NCBI GenBank assembly: GCA_038258215.1 | Contig: JBBSQC010000015.1 | Span: 1 to 64,000 of the forward strand | Reading direction: 5' to 3' | Source of the DNA: Fodinibacter sp038258215 | GTDB lineage: Bacteria; Actinomycetota; Actinomycetes; Actinomycetales; Dermatophilaceae | Length of the DNA stretch: 64,000 nt | Part shown: piece after piece, positions 7,384-15,060 of the stretch | Layout of the letters: every line of letters starts with the position of its first letter | Numbering within the stretch: position 1 is the stretch's first letter | Notes under the pieces: model-generated | Seen by the model: the letters and a program-made list of their open reading frames with translations, nothing else | What the model was told of the DNA's origin: nothing | Database searches by the model: none | Translations under genes and position numbers: made by a program

Positions 7384-8870
7384 CGCGTGCTCCCCAGCAG
7401 GGTGAGCGCATGCCTCGTGGCGGCGCTGTTGGACAGGAACACGGACGCACCGGCCGCGGTAAGGGCCGCGCTGCACCTGCCGCGGTCCTGCGGGTCGGAG
7501 TCGGTGCCGACGAGGGACACCACGACGGGCAGCGCCCGGCCAGCCGTCTCCGCGGTCGACCGCGCGCCCCGGATGACGTCGGCCAGGTCGCCGGCCGGGT
7601 CCGGATGGGCCCCGTGGCCCAGGACCAGGTCGAGGAGGAGCACCCCACAGATCGGGTCGGCGGCCTCCACGGCGATCCGCTCCATCCGCAGCGTCGGGTC
7701 GATCATCGGGTGGGCCCGGCCCCGGGTCAGCCCGTCGTCACCGAAGTCGATGACCACGTGGCCCTCGTGACGCAGGTCGGGCCCGAGGGCGAGCTCGGGG
7801 TCGTGGGCGATGTTGGACCGGATGCCACCGATCGCGTCCTGCGCGACGAGCATCGCCTCGTCGGCGAGCGTCCCGCCGCAGAACAGTCCGCGCAGCGCCG
7901 GACCCACGGCCAGGTCGGCGTCCTCGCCCGGAGCAGTCACCGTCGGCCAGGTCGGTACCTCGACCCCCTCCGCGGTGAGCACGCCCTCCACGGCGCGGGT
8001 GAGGTCGGGTCGTCCCGAGCCGAGGATGGCCCAGTGCACCCGCAGGCCCAGCCGCTCGGCATCCGCCTCGATCTCCGAGAGGACGGTGGGGTCGGGGGGT
8101 TTTGAGACCACGATCACCGACGTGGTGGCCGGGTCGTCGGCGAGAGCCGCAAGGGCCTGGCGCGTGGACCGACCCCCGACGGTGGCCGTGAGGTCGCGCC
8201 CGCCGACGCCGAGGCAGTGGCTCACACCGACGCCGGCCGCGTCGAGCAGGCACATCACCTGCTGCGCGCCGGTACCGGATGCCGCGACGAGGCCGATGGC
8301 GCCGGGCCGCACCACGTTGGCGAAGCCGAGCGCCACCCCGCCGACCAGCGCCGTGCCGCAGTCCGGACCCATGAGGAGCACGTCGGCGGCGGCGGCGGCA
8401 TCCTTCAGGCGCACTTCGTCCTGCACGGAGACGTTGTCGGAGAAGAGCATCACCGAGACGCCGGAGCCGATCGCGTCGTAGGCCTCGGTGACCGCATGGG
8501 TCCCCGGCACGGACACGACGGCGAGCGTGGCCGAGGCGGCGGAGATGGCGGACCCGAGGGTGCGCGGTGCCACGCGCTCTTCCGTCCCGTCCCCGCCCCC
8601 ACGCAGGCCGGCGAGGGCGGACTCGACCGCCACGAGCCCGTCGTCCACGGTGGTGCCGTCGTCGAGGTGGAGGGCGACCACGAGGTCGTTGGGCCCGACG
8701 CCGTCCGGCACCGAGAAGCCCATCCCGGTGAGGACCTCGACGTTGAGGTCGGTGGCCATCGCCACCTGGGCGGCGCGCACCCCGGGCGTGGCGGCAACCG
8801 TGCGCGAGACCTGGAGCAGGCTGACCGAGTCGTAGTAGGCGCCCGGGCGGACCTCGACGTGGCTGCTCAC
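7380..8870 (-). CDS. allF: FdrA/AllF-like acyl-CoA-synthetase-fold subunit of a carbamoyltransferase
   Basis: A 496-residue FdrA family protein, related in fold to succinyl-CoA ligase subunits and corresponding to AllF of the E. coli oxamate carbamoyltransferase. It shows SVMLFSDNVSVQDEVRLKDAA, LLMGPDCGTALVGG (the family signature), GLVAASGTGAQQVMCLLDAAG (nucleotide-fold loop), GVGGRDL, the GLFCGGTLADEAML and HVVIDFGDDGLTRGRAHPMIDP segments. The start is taken at GTG 8868-8870, which overlaps the allH stop as GTGA exactly as allG overlaps allF; an ATG 12 bases upstream is possible. It is the middle gene of a three-gene operon transcribed away from pucR. Function rests on homology; the acceptor substrate is open. 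Confidence 0.88.
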   Translation of the reverse strand: MSSHVEVRPGAYYDSVSLLQVSRTVAATPGVRAAQVAMATDLNVEVLTGMGFSVPDGVGPNDLVVALHLDDGTTVDDGLVAVESALAGLRGGGDGTEERVAPRTLGSAISAASATLAVVSVPGTHAVTEAYDAIGSGVSVMLFSDNVSVQDEVRLKDAAAAADVLLMGPDCGTALVGGVALGFANVVRPGAIGLVAASGTGAQQVMCLLDAAGVGVSHCLGVGGRDLTATVGGRSTRQALAALADDPATTSVIVVSKPPDPTVLSEIEADAERLGLRVHWAILGSGRPDLTRAVEGVLTAEGVEVPTWPTVTAPGEDADLAVGPALRGLFCGGTLADEAMLVAQDAIGGIRSNIAHDPELALGPDLRHEGHVVIDFGDDGLTRGRAHPMIDPTLRMERIAVEAADPICGVLLLDLVLGHGAHPDPAGDLADVIRGARSTAETAGRALPVVVSLVGTDSDPQDRGRCSAALTAAGASVFLSNSAATRHALTLLGSTR

Positions 8871-9733
8871 GCGGCCCGCCACCGGGGTGCGGACCGCGTG
8901 GTCACGAGGGCCGCGAGCACGCCGGTCATGAGGTCGTGGCCCGAGGTGTGCCCGATGGCGAGAACCCGCGGCAGGTGCGCGGCAGCCGTGTCGTGGTCAC
9001 CGACCACCACGGCATCGACGAGGGCGACCACCGGTGGCGCGGCATACCCCTCGCAGGCGGCCGACAGCAGCGCCCGGGAGACCGCGGTGGTGGCAGCCAG
9101 ACGTCGGTGGACGGCATCCGCGAGCGTCGGTGGCCCGCCGAGTGCGACCTCGACGAGCACGGCGCCGGCGAGCGCATCGTCTCCGGCGGGCGTCAGGCCC
9201 GGGCCCCTCCCGAGCATCCGGTCGACCTCCTCGCCGGGGGCCGACGCCAGTACTGCCGCCCGGATGCCGTCGCCGAGCCACCCGCGCTCGCCCTCCTCCC
9301 CCCTGCACGAACCTCTGCTAGCAGAGGTTGCGTCAGGGACCACAGGTTCCTGCATGTGGTTCGCGCACGAAGCTCTGCTAGCAGAGGTTCGTGCGGTCTG
9401 GCCGGGGGTGAGCACCCGCACGCGCGGGGGGCGCCAGGTGCGGGCCGCGGCCAACACGAGGGCGGGAACCCGGACCCGACCGCCACCGACCACGACCTCG
9501 TCGCCGGGGGTGACGCCCCAGTCGACCTCACCGGCCCGCGCCGCGACCCGGACCGACGTGGGCAGGGCCGCAGCGTCGCTGGTGAGCACCGGCAGCACGC
9601 CCCCGGCGACGTCGAGGTAGACCCCGAAGCGGTGGGCGGCGATGACCCGAGCCGCGCGGATCTCGCCCTGCACGCTCCGAACACTCAACGAGGAGACCGC
9701 GGCGGGAGTGAGGGCCGGCTCCCTGGATTCCAT
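8867..9733 (-). CDS. allH: DUF2877 protein, AllH (YlbF)-like subunit, with in-frame palindromic insert
   Basis: A 288-residue DUF2877 protein, matching YlbF/AllH, the third subunit of the oxamate-type carbamoyltransferase. The family core is visible as LLGRGPGLTPAGDDALAG (here MLGRGPGLTPAGDDALAG), TAVSRALLSAACEGYAAPP and the C-terminal IGHTSGHDLMTGVLAAL. Residues about 114-143 (beginning ARTSASRASCANHMQE) are encoded by a duplicated palindromic sequence and look like an insertion between the N-terminal beta-rich part and the core; the frame is kept. It is the first gene of the allHFG operon, with an ATG start 34 bases from the divergent pucR start, so both promoters must share this short gap. 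Confidence 0.82.
   Translation of the reverse strand: MESREPALTPAAVSSLSVRSVQGEIRAARVIAAHRFGVYLDVAGGVLPVLTSDAAALPTSVRVAARAGEVDWGVTPGDEVVVGGGRVRVPALVLAAARTWRPPRVRVLTPGQTARTSASRASCANHMQEPVVPDATSASRGSCRGEEGERGWLGDGIRAAVLASAPGEEVDRMLGRGPGLTPAGDDALAGAVLVEVALGGPPTLADAVHRRLAATTAVSRALLSAACEGYAAPPVVALVDAVVVGDHDTAAAHLPRVLAIGHTSGHDLMTGVLAALVTTRSAPRWRAA
9305..9394. repeat. Duplicated palindrome inside allH
   Basis: Two 30-base copies (9305-9334 and 9365-9394) lie exactly 60 bases apart. Each holds CTCTGCTAGCAGAGGTT; the first contains the perfect 20-base palindrome AACCTCTGCTAGCAGAGGTT. The outer ends GCACGAA (9305) and TTCGTGC (9394) also pair, and the spacer has ACCACA/TGTGGT arms. Because 60 and 90 are multiples of three, the allH frame is preserved. 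Confidence 0.9.
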
Positions 9734-9767
9734 GTGCCGACGCTAGCGAGGGGGTTAGGGTGTCCGG

Positions 9768-11174
9768 ATGGTCAATGTTGCCAACGATGACGTCGCTGCG
9801 GCCCAGAAGTTGCCATCCCCGGCATCCGGTGGGTCCCATCCTTATGGACTCGTGGTGGCGCTCGAGGCCCTGCCGGAGGATCCGCGGCTGAGGGCCGACG
9901 CGCTGGCCGAGGTGGTCGAGCACCAGGCCGCCCTGCTGCGGCGCGAGGACGAGGTGCACCGGGTCCTCGTGCGGATCGTGCTGGCCGGGGGCAGCCTGTC
10001 CCAGCTGTGCGACGCGGTCGCGGGCTTCTTCGGTGGAGCCGCGGTGGTGACGACCACCGACGGACGGGTGCTGGCGATGGCCGGTGACCCGCTCCAGGTC
10101 GAGCGAGCCACCGCGCTCCCCTGCTTCGACCGCACCGGTCGCCTCCTCGTGGAGGACGAGCCCGTGGGCCCTCGGCGTGCCGACCACCCGGCCAGGGCGC
10201 GGGCCATGGTCAAGATCGTGGCGGGGTCCTCCGACCACGGCCTGCTGGGTGCCTTCTCCCCCGAGCGACCCCTGACCGCCGCCGACGTGCACCTTCTCGA
10301 GAGGGCCGCGACCGTCGCCGCCCTGGCCATCACCAAGGAGCAGGCCGTCGCCGCCGTCGAGAGCAAGTACCGCGCCGAGTTCCTGCGCGACCTGCTCGCG
10401 GGCAAGGCGGGTGAGCCAGCGGATGCCGTGTCCCACGCCGCGTCGCTGGGCTGGGACATCGACCGTCCGATGGTGGTCGTCGTGGCGGAGACCGACGAGA
10501 ACGACGCCGAGACCACGCGGGAGCCCGAGGAGGTGCGTTCCCTGCAGGAGCGGTTCGTGCGCGCCTGGCTCCAGGCCGTGCGCACCCGGGACCCCAGCGC
10601 GCCGGTCGCAGGCTTCAGCCAGGAGGTCGTCTCCCTCCATCCCGTGGTCGACACCGCCGAGACCACGGCGGTCGTGCGCGGCGTCGCCGAGATCGTCAAG
10701 GTCGTCAGGGGCGACGGCGGCGGCGGACGGCGCAGCTTCTGCACCGGGGTCTCACGCCCGATCACCTCCGCGGCCGACCTGCCGGCTGCCTACGAGGAGG
10801 CGCGCCAGGCGGTGCGCGTCGGCCGGCAGATGCACGGGGAGTCGGCGCTGACCCACTTCGACGAGCTCGGTATCTACCGCCTGCTCGCGCTGGTGCCCGA
10901 CGGCGCGGACCTCCGCCGATTCGTGACCGAGTCCCTCGGCGACCTCGCCACCGACGACTCCCCCGAGAACGCCGACCTGCGCCACACGCTCTCGGTGCTC
11001 ATCGACACCAACCTCAACGTGGCCGAGACGGCGAGGCAGCTGTTCTTCCACTACAACACGCTGCGCTACCGCATCGCCAAGCTCGAGCGGATGCTGGGCC
11101 CCTTCACCACCGACCCGCAGCTGCGCCTGACGCTCGCCCTGGCCCTGCGGATCCACCAGATGCGAGGCATCTGA
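9768..11174 (+). CDS. pucR: PucR family transcriptional regulator
   Basis: A 468-residue PucR-type regulator, a family named for the activator of purine catabolism in Bacillus. The middle part is a GAF-like/CdaR-like sensory region. The C-terminal helix-turn-helix (about residues 425-450) carries the family signature NVAETARQLFFHYNTLRYRI followed by KLERMLG. It starts 34 bases from allH and is transcribed away from it, the normal arrangement for a regulator of the divergent operon. Its likely effector is a nucleobase or a breakdown product such as barbiturate or ureidomalonate (inference). It may also control the permease and hydroxylase genes that start 7 kb downstream. Confidence 0.9.
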   Translation: MVNVANDDVAAAQKLPSPASGGSHPYGLVVALEALPEDPRLRADALAEVVEHQAALLRREDEVHRVLVRIVLAGGSLSQLCDAVAGFFGGAAVVTTTDGRVLAMAGDPLQVERATALPCFDRTGRLLVEDEPVGPRRADHPARARAMVKIVAGSSDHGLLGAFSPERPLTAADVHLLERAATVAALAITKEQAVAAVESKYRAEFLRDLLAGKAGEPADAVSHAASLGWDIDRPMVVVVAETDENDAETTREPEEVRSLQERFVRAWLQAVRTRDPSAPVAGFSQEVVSLHPVVDTAETTAVVRGVAEIVKVVRGDGGGGRRSFCTGVSRPITSAADLPAAYEEARQAVRVGRQMHGESALTHFDELGIYRLLALVPDGADLRRFVTESLGDLATDDSPENADLRHTLSVLIDTNLNVAETARQLFFHYNTLRYRIAKLERMLGPFTTDPQLRLTLALALRIHQMRGI

Positions 11175-11177
11175 GCA

Positions 11178-11690
11178 TCACGGGACGAGGGGCTCCTCCA
11201 CGCGGGCCTGGGAGTCCCAGTGCCGGGCCCGGTCCAGCAGCACCTCGTACCCCGGCGCCGCGGCCAGCAGGCCGACCGCGCGAGACACCTGCTCCTGGTC
11301 GAGACGCCTGCCCAAGGTCACGTGCGGGGTCCACCGGCCCGGGACGAGGAGGTCGGACGCGAGCGGCGGCATCCGGTCGACAAGGCCCCGGTGCACCTCG
11401 AGCAGCGGCTGGGAGGCCACGACGAGCCGGGTGAGGACGAAGGGACCGGGGCCGAACACCAGCGGCGCCCCGAGCCAGACCGCCACGGGGAGGGGCGAGA
11501 GCGACGCCAGGGCGCACCCGAGGTCGCCGGCGCCCGGCCACGCCTGGGTCATGGTCAGGGTCACGTGCGGAGCGTTGGACGCGCCGCGGTGCCGGGCCTG
11601 GCTCGGCAGGCCCGCCTCGTCGAGGACCCGCCACTCCTCCCGCACGGCCACCTCCGACACGGGGTCCATGAGCAGCTCGACGTGGTGCAC
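11178..11690 (-). CDS. 2'-5' RNA ligase family (2H phosphoesterase) protein
   Basis: A 170-residue member of the 2H phosphoesterase / LigT-like superfamily. The two catalytic H-x-T motifs are present, HVTLTM in the first half (near residue 46) and HVTLGR in the second (near 116), spaced as expected. Enzymes of this group hydrolyse or form 2',3'-cyclic phosphate or 2'-5' linkages in RNA, but the substrate of this one cannot be told. The GTG at 11688-11690 has a GGGAGG site eight bases upstream; an ATG at 11759 would add a charged leader with no family match. It ends three bases from the pucR stop, so the two genes are convergent. Confidence 0.8.
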   Translation of the reverse strand: MHHVELLMDPVSEVAVREEWRVLDEAGLPSQARHRGASNAPHVTLTMTQAWPGAGDLGCALASLSPLPVAVWLGAPLVFGPGPFVLTRLVVASQPLLEVHRGLVDRMPPLASDLLVPGRWTPHVTLGRRLDQEQVSRAVGLLAAAPGYEVLLDRARHWDSQARVEEPLVP

Positions 11691-11803
11691 GCCTCCATCC
11701 TCCCTGCCCGGCCGGCTCCGTCCCCTCGTGCCTGATGTGTAGGTGATCTTCCCGGTCATGGGCGCGGCATCGTTGGCCTCGTCGATTCGTTCGAGGAGGA
11801 GCC

Positions 11804-11998
11804 GTGATGAGTGGTGTGCTGCCGTGTCTGATCCCCCCTGTCGAGGCTGTGTCGAGAACGCGGGCGGGCTCGTTGGGTGATCCGTTGCTCGATGCCTACG
11901 TGGAGTTCGTGGCGGCCCGCTCGCGCCCGAACACGGTGTTGGCGACGTGGTTCGACTTGAAGGTCTTCTTCACCGTGGTGGGCAAGCCGGTGGGTGAG
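11804..11998 (+). pseudogene. Tyrosine recombinase (integrase), N-terminal fragment
   Basis: About 65 residues of a phage-integrase/XerD type N-terminal SAM-like domain: DPLLDAYVEFVAARSRPNTV then LATWFDLKVFFTVVGKPVGE, a pattern typical of actinobacterial integrases. A GAGGAGGA site precedes GTG 11804/ATG 11807, so this is the true gene start. At about 11997 the sequence changes into the truncated 3' end of an IS110 transposase on the other strand. The catalytic domain (Arg...His-x-x-Arg...Tyr) is nowhere in the window, so the remainder was deleted and not merely displaced by the insertion. The open frame continues antisense through the transposase but is not integrase-like there. Confidence 0.75.
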
Positions 11999-12970
11999 GA
12001 GCTGTCGGAAGATGGCGTCGGAGATGCGGCGCTTGAGGCAGCGGAGGGCTTCGAGTGGCTTCTTTCCTTCGGCGCGCTTGCGCCGGTAGTGGGCCTGCCC
12101 GTCGGTGGCGGTCCTCAGTTGGCTGATCGCGGCGATGTGGATCATGTGGTTGACGCGCCGGTTGCCGGCACGGGAGAGGCGGTGGCGGTTCTGTTCTCCG
12201 GAGGAGGCGTCCAGGGGTGCGGTTCCGGTCCAGGACGCGAACCGGTTGCGGTCAGCGAACCGGGCGACGTCGACCGGGCCGATGCCGTGGATGTCGGTCA
12301 GGTGCGACCCGCGGGCCAGGACGATCGCTTTGAGCTCAGCGTTGGCCTTCTTCATCTTGGTCTCGACGGCGATGAGCTCGGCGAGCTCCTCGGCGGCGAT
12401 CCAGCGGCGCGTCTTCCCGGTGATGTCGCGGGGCCGGACCGTGGCGAGCATCCGCTTGGCCTGCCCGGTGGTGATGTCCTTCTTCGACTGTCCCGGAAGC
12501 AGTTCCGCCAACAGGGCTTCGAGCCGATCAACGGTTTGGACCCGCCGCCGGCTCAGTGCCTCTCACCGGTCGACCAGCATCCGCAGCGCCTCGAGCTCAC
12601 CGTCCAGGCGCAGCACACGCAGGCCTTGGGTGCGCACCGCGACCATCGCGATGGAGTGCGCGTCGTGGGCGTCAGTCTTGCGGCCCAGCCCGGTGTCGAA
12701 CAGCCGGACCCGGGCAGCGAGCTTGGCCGGGACGTCCACCACGTCCTCACCGGCCTCCAACAGCCCCTGCGCCAGCGGCCGCCCGACCCCGTTCGCACCC
12801 TCGACCGCCCACCTGCGATGTGGCCACGCCTTCGCGTAGGCGCGCATCGCTGTGTAGCCGGCCTTGTCGGTGCTGAACCGGCCATGGCCGAGCTTGCGTT
12901 CGTGGTCGTCGACTACCTCGATCGTCACCGACAGCTTGTGGGGGTCAACCCCGATGACGATGTGTTCCAT
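11996..12970 (-). pseudogene. IS110 family transposase with in-frame TGA and lost C-terminus
   Basis: The N-terminal half holds the DEDD (RuvC-like) domain: MEHIVIGVDPHKLSVTIE, then WAVEGANGVGRPLAQGL and GRKTDAHDAHSIA. The C-terminal half is the Transposase_20 region: HGIGPVDVARFADRNRFASW, TGTAPLDASSGEQNRHRLSR, GNRRVNHMIHIAA. The halves are in the same frame, separated by a single TGA (complement of 12563-12565) in the context LVDR-stop-EALSRR, where an Arg codon (CGA) is expected. This is a one-base nonsense change. The 3' end stops at RQLL, where related transposases continue for tens of residues, and joins the integrase fragment. Start ATG 12968-12970 with a GGGAG site. The element is very probably inactive. 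Confidence 0.88.
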
Positions 12971-13290
12971 GCGCTTGCTCCCACCTGTGCTCGAACCGAA
13001 AGGGACGGCGAGGTGGGCAGTGCTACTACGAGCAGGGCAATCCCTTCTTGAGCCACGCCTCGTCACGTGACCGGCGGGCCGCAGACCGATAGAGAGCCAC
13101 ACCCGTGACGGGTGGGCAGCCCAAAAGAGAGCGCCCGCCGAGCACCTGGACCGAGTCTGGCCAGACACCGGCCGCACCGGAAGTCTCTCGCAGCCCAGAA
13201 GGACGTCGCCTCCGGAGCGAGGGGGACCAGTAAAGGTCAACTCCTCGACCGTTCCTGCTCACGTGAAAGAAGGCGAACTTCGAAAGATGC
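12971..13290 (-). ncRNA. Candidate bridge RNA region of the IS110 element
   Basis: About 320 bases without a convincing gene lie directly upstream of the transposase start. In IS110-group elements this position encodes the bridge (seeker) RNA that pairs with target and donor DNA. Small inverted repeats are present, for example ACCCGT-G-ACGGGT (within 13097-13120). I assign it by position only; no conserved fold was demonstrated. Confidence 0.35.
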
Positions 13291-13315
13291 ACAGCGGCGT
13301 GGCGCCCTGGGCCGG

Positions 13316-13939
13316 TCAGGTGACGGTGAACGCTTCGTGCATCCCGCTCGCGTAGTGGTTAGTCAGATTGCACACCAGCTCGTAGTCGCCCGGAGGCAGT
13401 TTCAGGTTCACCCAGCCGATCGAGCCGGACGCGATCCCGTCGCCCGTCCCCTCCGCGCACGACGCCGACGCCTCGCCCAGGCTGCCGGTCTCATCCACGC
13501 GGCCGTCCGGGCCAGGGGCGCGCTGTCCGGTGGACTGTCCGCCGGACACCGGGAGGACGACCATCTCGTGGGTCCGCCAACCCATGTTCGCGACTTCGAA
13601 GCTGACCTGACCGGCCGGAACGGTCGCGGGTACTGTGCGCAGCATCATGTGCCCACCGAGCGGCGCGTCACCATTCATCATCGAGGTCATCCCCATGTCC
13701 CCGAGCATCACGTAGACAATCGTTGCGGGCAGCGAGGTCGGCTCAGCGCAACTGAGGGCACGCGGGTGATATCCGGTCGGCGCCGAGCCCATCATCGGAG
13801 CCCCGAAGCCGCCCGGTCGCTGTCCGCTGGCCGGGTGTTGCCCCATCATCGGTGCGGCCGAACTGCCGCCGCATCCTGTCAGTAGAGCGGCCAATGCGAC
13901 CGTCGTGACAAGGGGCAATGCCTTCGAGCCAGCCTTCAT
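13316..13939 (-). CDS. Secreted lipoprotein with sulfocyanin-like blue-copper domain
   Basis: A 207-residue exported protein. The N-terminus is a lipoprotein signal peptide with lipobox LLTGC (Cys23). A Met/Gly/Pro/His-rich linker follows (APMMGQHPASGQRPGGFG, then DMGMTSMMNGD and GGHMML), suited to soft-metal binding. The C-terminal domain has type-1 copper ligands: His in WRTHEMVVLP, and Cys-x4-His-x4-Met in CNLTNHYASGM. This points to a small membrane-anchored electron-transfer or copper-handling protein outside the cytoplasmic membrane. No copper oxidase, CopC/CopD or CsoR gene lies nearby. It is divergent from a small membrane protein. Confidence 0.8.
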   Translation of the reverse strand: MKAGSKALPLVTTVALAALLTGCGGSSAAPMMGQHPASGQRPGGFGAPMMGSAPTGYHPRALSCAEPTSLPATIVYVMLGDMGMTSMMNGDAPLGGHMMLRTVPATVPAGQVSFEVANMGWRTHEMVVLPVSGGQSTGQRAPGPDGRVDETGSLGEASASCAEGTGDGIASGSIGWVNLKLPPGDYELVCNLTNHYASGMHEAFTVT

Positions 13940-14015
13940 ATCTCAAGCGAACACTGTGCTCCCAACTCCCAACAGGGCCAAAGGTCACCCCTGCGCGCTG
14001 ACCCGGAAGACTCTG

Positions 14016-14243
14016 ATGAGAGACCATGCAGACATGCCCCGCGCCATGCGTCGGTCTATCGGTGTGATCGCGCTGGCGGTTGTCGCCCTGGCCATCGGGA
14101 CTCCAGGTGGCTCCTGCATCGCTCCGCCGACCCTGCAGCCTCGGCGTGCAGCAGTCAGGAATCGCCCCTTCCTGCTTCTCGCCGGCATTGCCGGGTTGAT
14201 CCTGTCGGGAGCGATGACTTGGCGGTCATATCACTCGCGGTGA
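14016..14243 (+). CDS. Small membrane protein, unknown function
   Basis: A 75-residue product with two predicted membrane segments: residues about 14-27 (IGVIALAVVALAIG) and 50-64 (PFLLLAGIAGLILSG), joined by a basic stretch. The ATG at 14016 has GGAAG six bases upstream, which supports this start over later ATGs at 14034 and 14046. It is divergent from the copper lipoprotein with a short gap. I do not recognise a family. It could be a chance frame, but the two clean hydrophobic spans and the ribosome site favour a real gene. Confidence 0.45.
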   Translation: MRDHADMPRAMRRSIGVIALAVVALAIGTPGGSCIAPPTLQPRRAAVRNRPFLLLAGIAGLILSGAMTWRSYHSR

Positions 14244-14375
14244 AACGTCCGGGTCGCAGGACTCGTGGTTCCAGAACATCACCGACTTCGGCCGGAGCGG
14301 CGTTCGCGCCGCGCAGGGCATCTGGATCCTCCGTCAACGATGCCGCTGGTCGAGGGCCTACCCCGTGATCATTGA

Positions 14376-14392
14376 CTATGGTATAGCCATAG
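14376..14392. promoter_or_regulatory. Palindromic operator upstream of tetR-VOC operon
   Basis: CTATGG-TATAG-CCATAG is a perfect inverted repeat (6-base arms, 5-base centre) ending 14 bases before the GTG start of the TetR gene. It overlaps A/T-rich sequence that could serve as a -10 box. The size and place suit autoregulation by the adjacent TetR protein. Confidence 0.6.
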
Positions 14393-14406
14393 CGAATAAT
14401 TGGACT

Positions 14407-15036
14407 GTGGCACGCACCTACCGCTCCGATCTCCGCGATGCTCAAGCTCGCCGTACCCGTGGCGCGATCGTGGATGCGGCGAACCGGCTCTTCACCAGCA
14501 GGGGGTACGCCGCGACGACGGTGCGCGCGGTGGCCGAGGAGGCCGGTGTGTCCGTTCCCACCGTGGAGGCCACTTTCGGCAGCAAGGCCCGACTGCTCAA
14601 GGCCGCGATCGACGTCGCCATCGCTGGGGACGACGAGCCGGTCTCGATGCTGGACCGGGAGTTCGCGCACCGCGCCAGCGCAGCTACGACGGCGACGGGA
14701 TCCCTGATCATCGTCGCCGATGTCCTCGCCGGATCCCAGCACCGTTCGGCTGGGCTGGTCAACGCCGCCTTCGAGGGCGCCGGCGGCGACCCGGACTTGG
14801 CCGCCCTGGCCGAGGAGCTGGCCACCCAGCGCCACAAGACCGCCAGCTGGATCGTCGACCTGGTGGCGGCGAAGCGGCCGCTGCGCGCGTCGCACGCCCA
14901 CAGCGTCGACACCCTCTGGACGCTCATGGAACCCGCAGTCTTCGACCGGGTCACCCGGCGGCTGGGCTGGAGCCTGGAGCGTTACCAGCACTGGTTCGCC
15001 GACGCCGCCGTCCACCTGCTAACACCTGACCACTGA
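14407..15036 (+). CDS. TetR family transcriptional regulator
   Basis: A 209-residue TetR/AcrR-type repressor. The N-terminal helix-turn-helix is clear: RGAIVDAANRLFTSRGYAAT, then VRAVAEEAGVSVPTVEATFG with SKARLLKAA. The C-terminal ligand domain is helical and not diagnostic. The GTG at 14407 is preferred because the upstream alternative (14365) would place the palindromic operator inside the coding region. The downstream VOC gene begins 25 bases after its stop, so they form a two-gene operon probably repressed by this protein. The ligand is unknown. Confidence 0.88.
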   Translation: MARTYRSDLRDAQARRTRGAIVDAANRLFTSRGYAATTVRAVAEEAGVSVPTVEATFGSKARLLKAAIDVAIAGDDEPVSMLDREFAHRASAATTATGSLIIVADVLAGSQHRSAGLVNAAFEGAGGDPDLAALAEELATQRHKTASWIVDLVAAKRPLRASHAHSVDTLWTLMEPAVFDRVTRRLGWSLERYQHWFADAAVHLLTPDH

Positions 15037-15060
15037 TCCCTACGAGACAGGAACGCGCAC

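Larger units (their letters stand above)
11996..13290 (-). mobile_element. IS110-group insertion sequence, truncated at its transposase 3' end
   Basis: It comprises the broken transposase plus the long non-coding end upstream of it that IS110 elements carry. The left boundary is the junction with the integrase fragment near 11996-12000, where GGTGAGG could be read in either gene. The right boundary is uncertain; the copper-lipoprotein gene ends at 13316. IS110 elements have no terminal inverted repeats, so the end cannot be read off the sequence. Confidence 0.6.

Noticed and set aside
9305..9394. CRISPR array
   Set aside because: Only two 30-base copies with a 30-base spacer, each itself a palindrome, inside a coding gene; no cas genes.
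12563..12565. Programmed stop-codon readthrough in the IS110 transposase
   Set aside because: IS110 transposases are normally single frames; the C-terminus is also lost, so decay is simpler.
11998..13051. Long plus-strand frame continuing the integrase start through the IS element
   Set aside because: Beyond about 11998 its translation is the antisense of the transposase and has no recombinase motifs.
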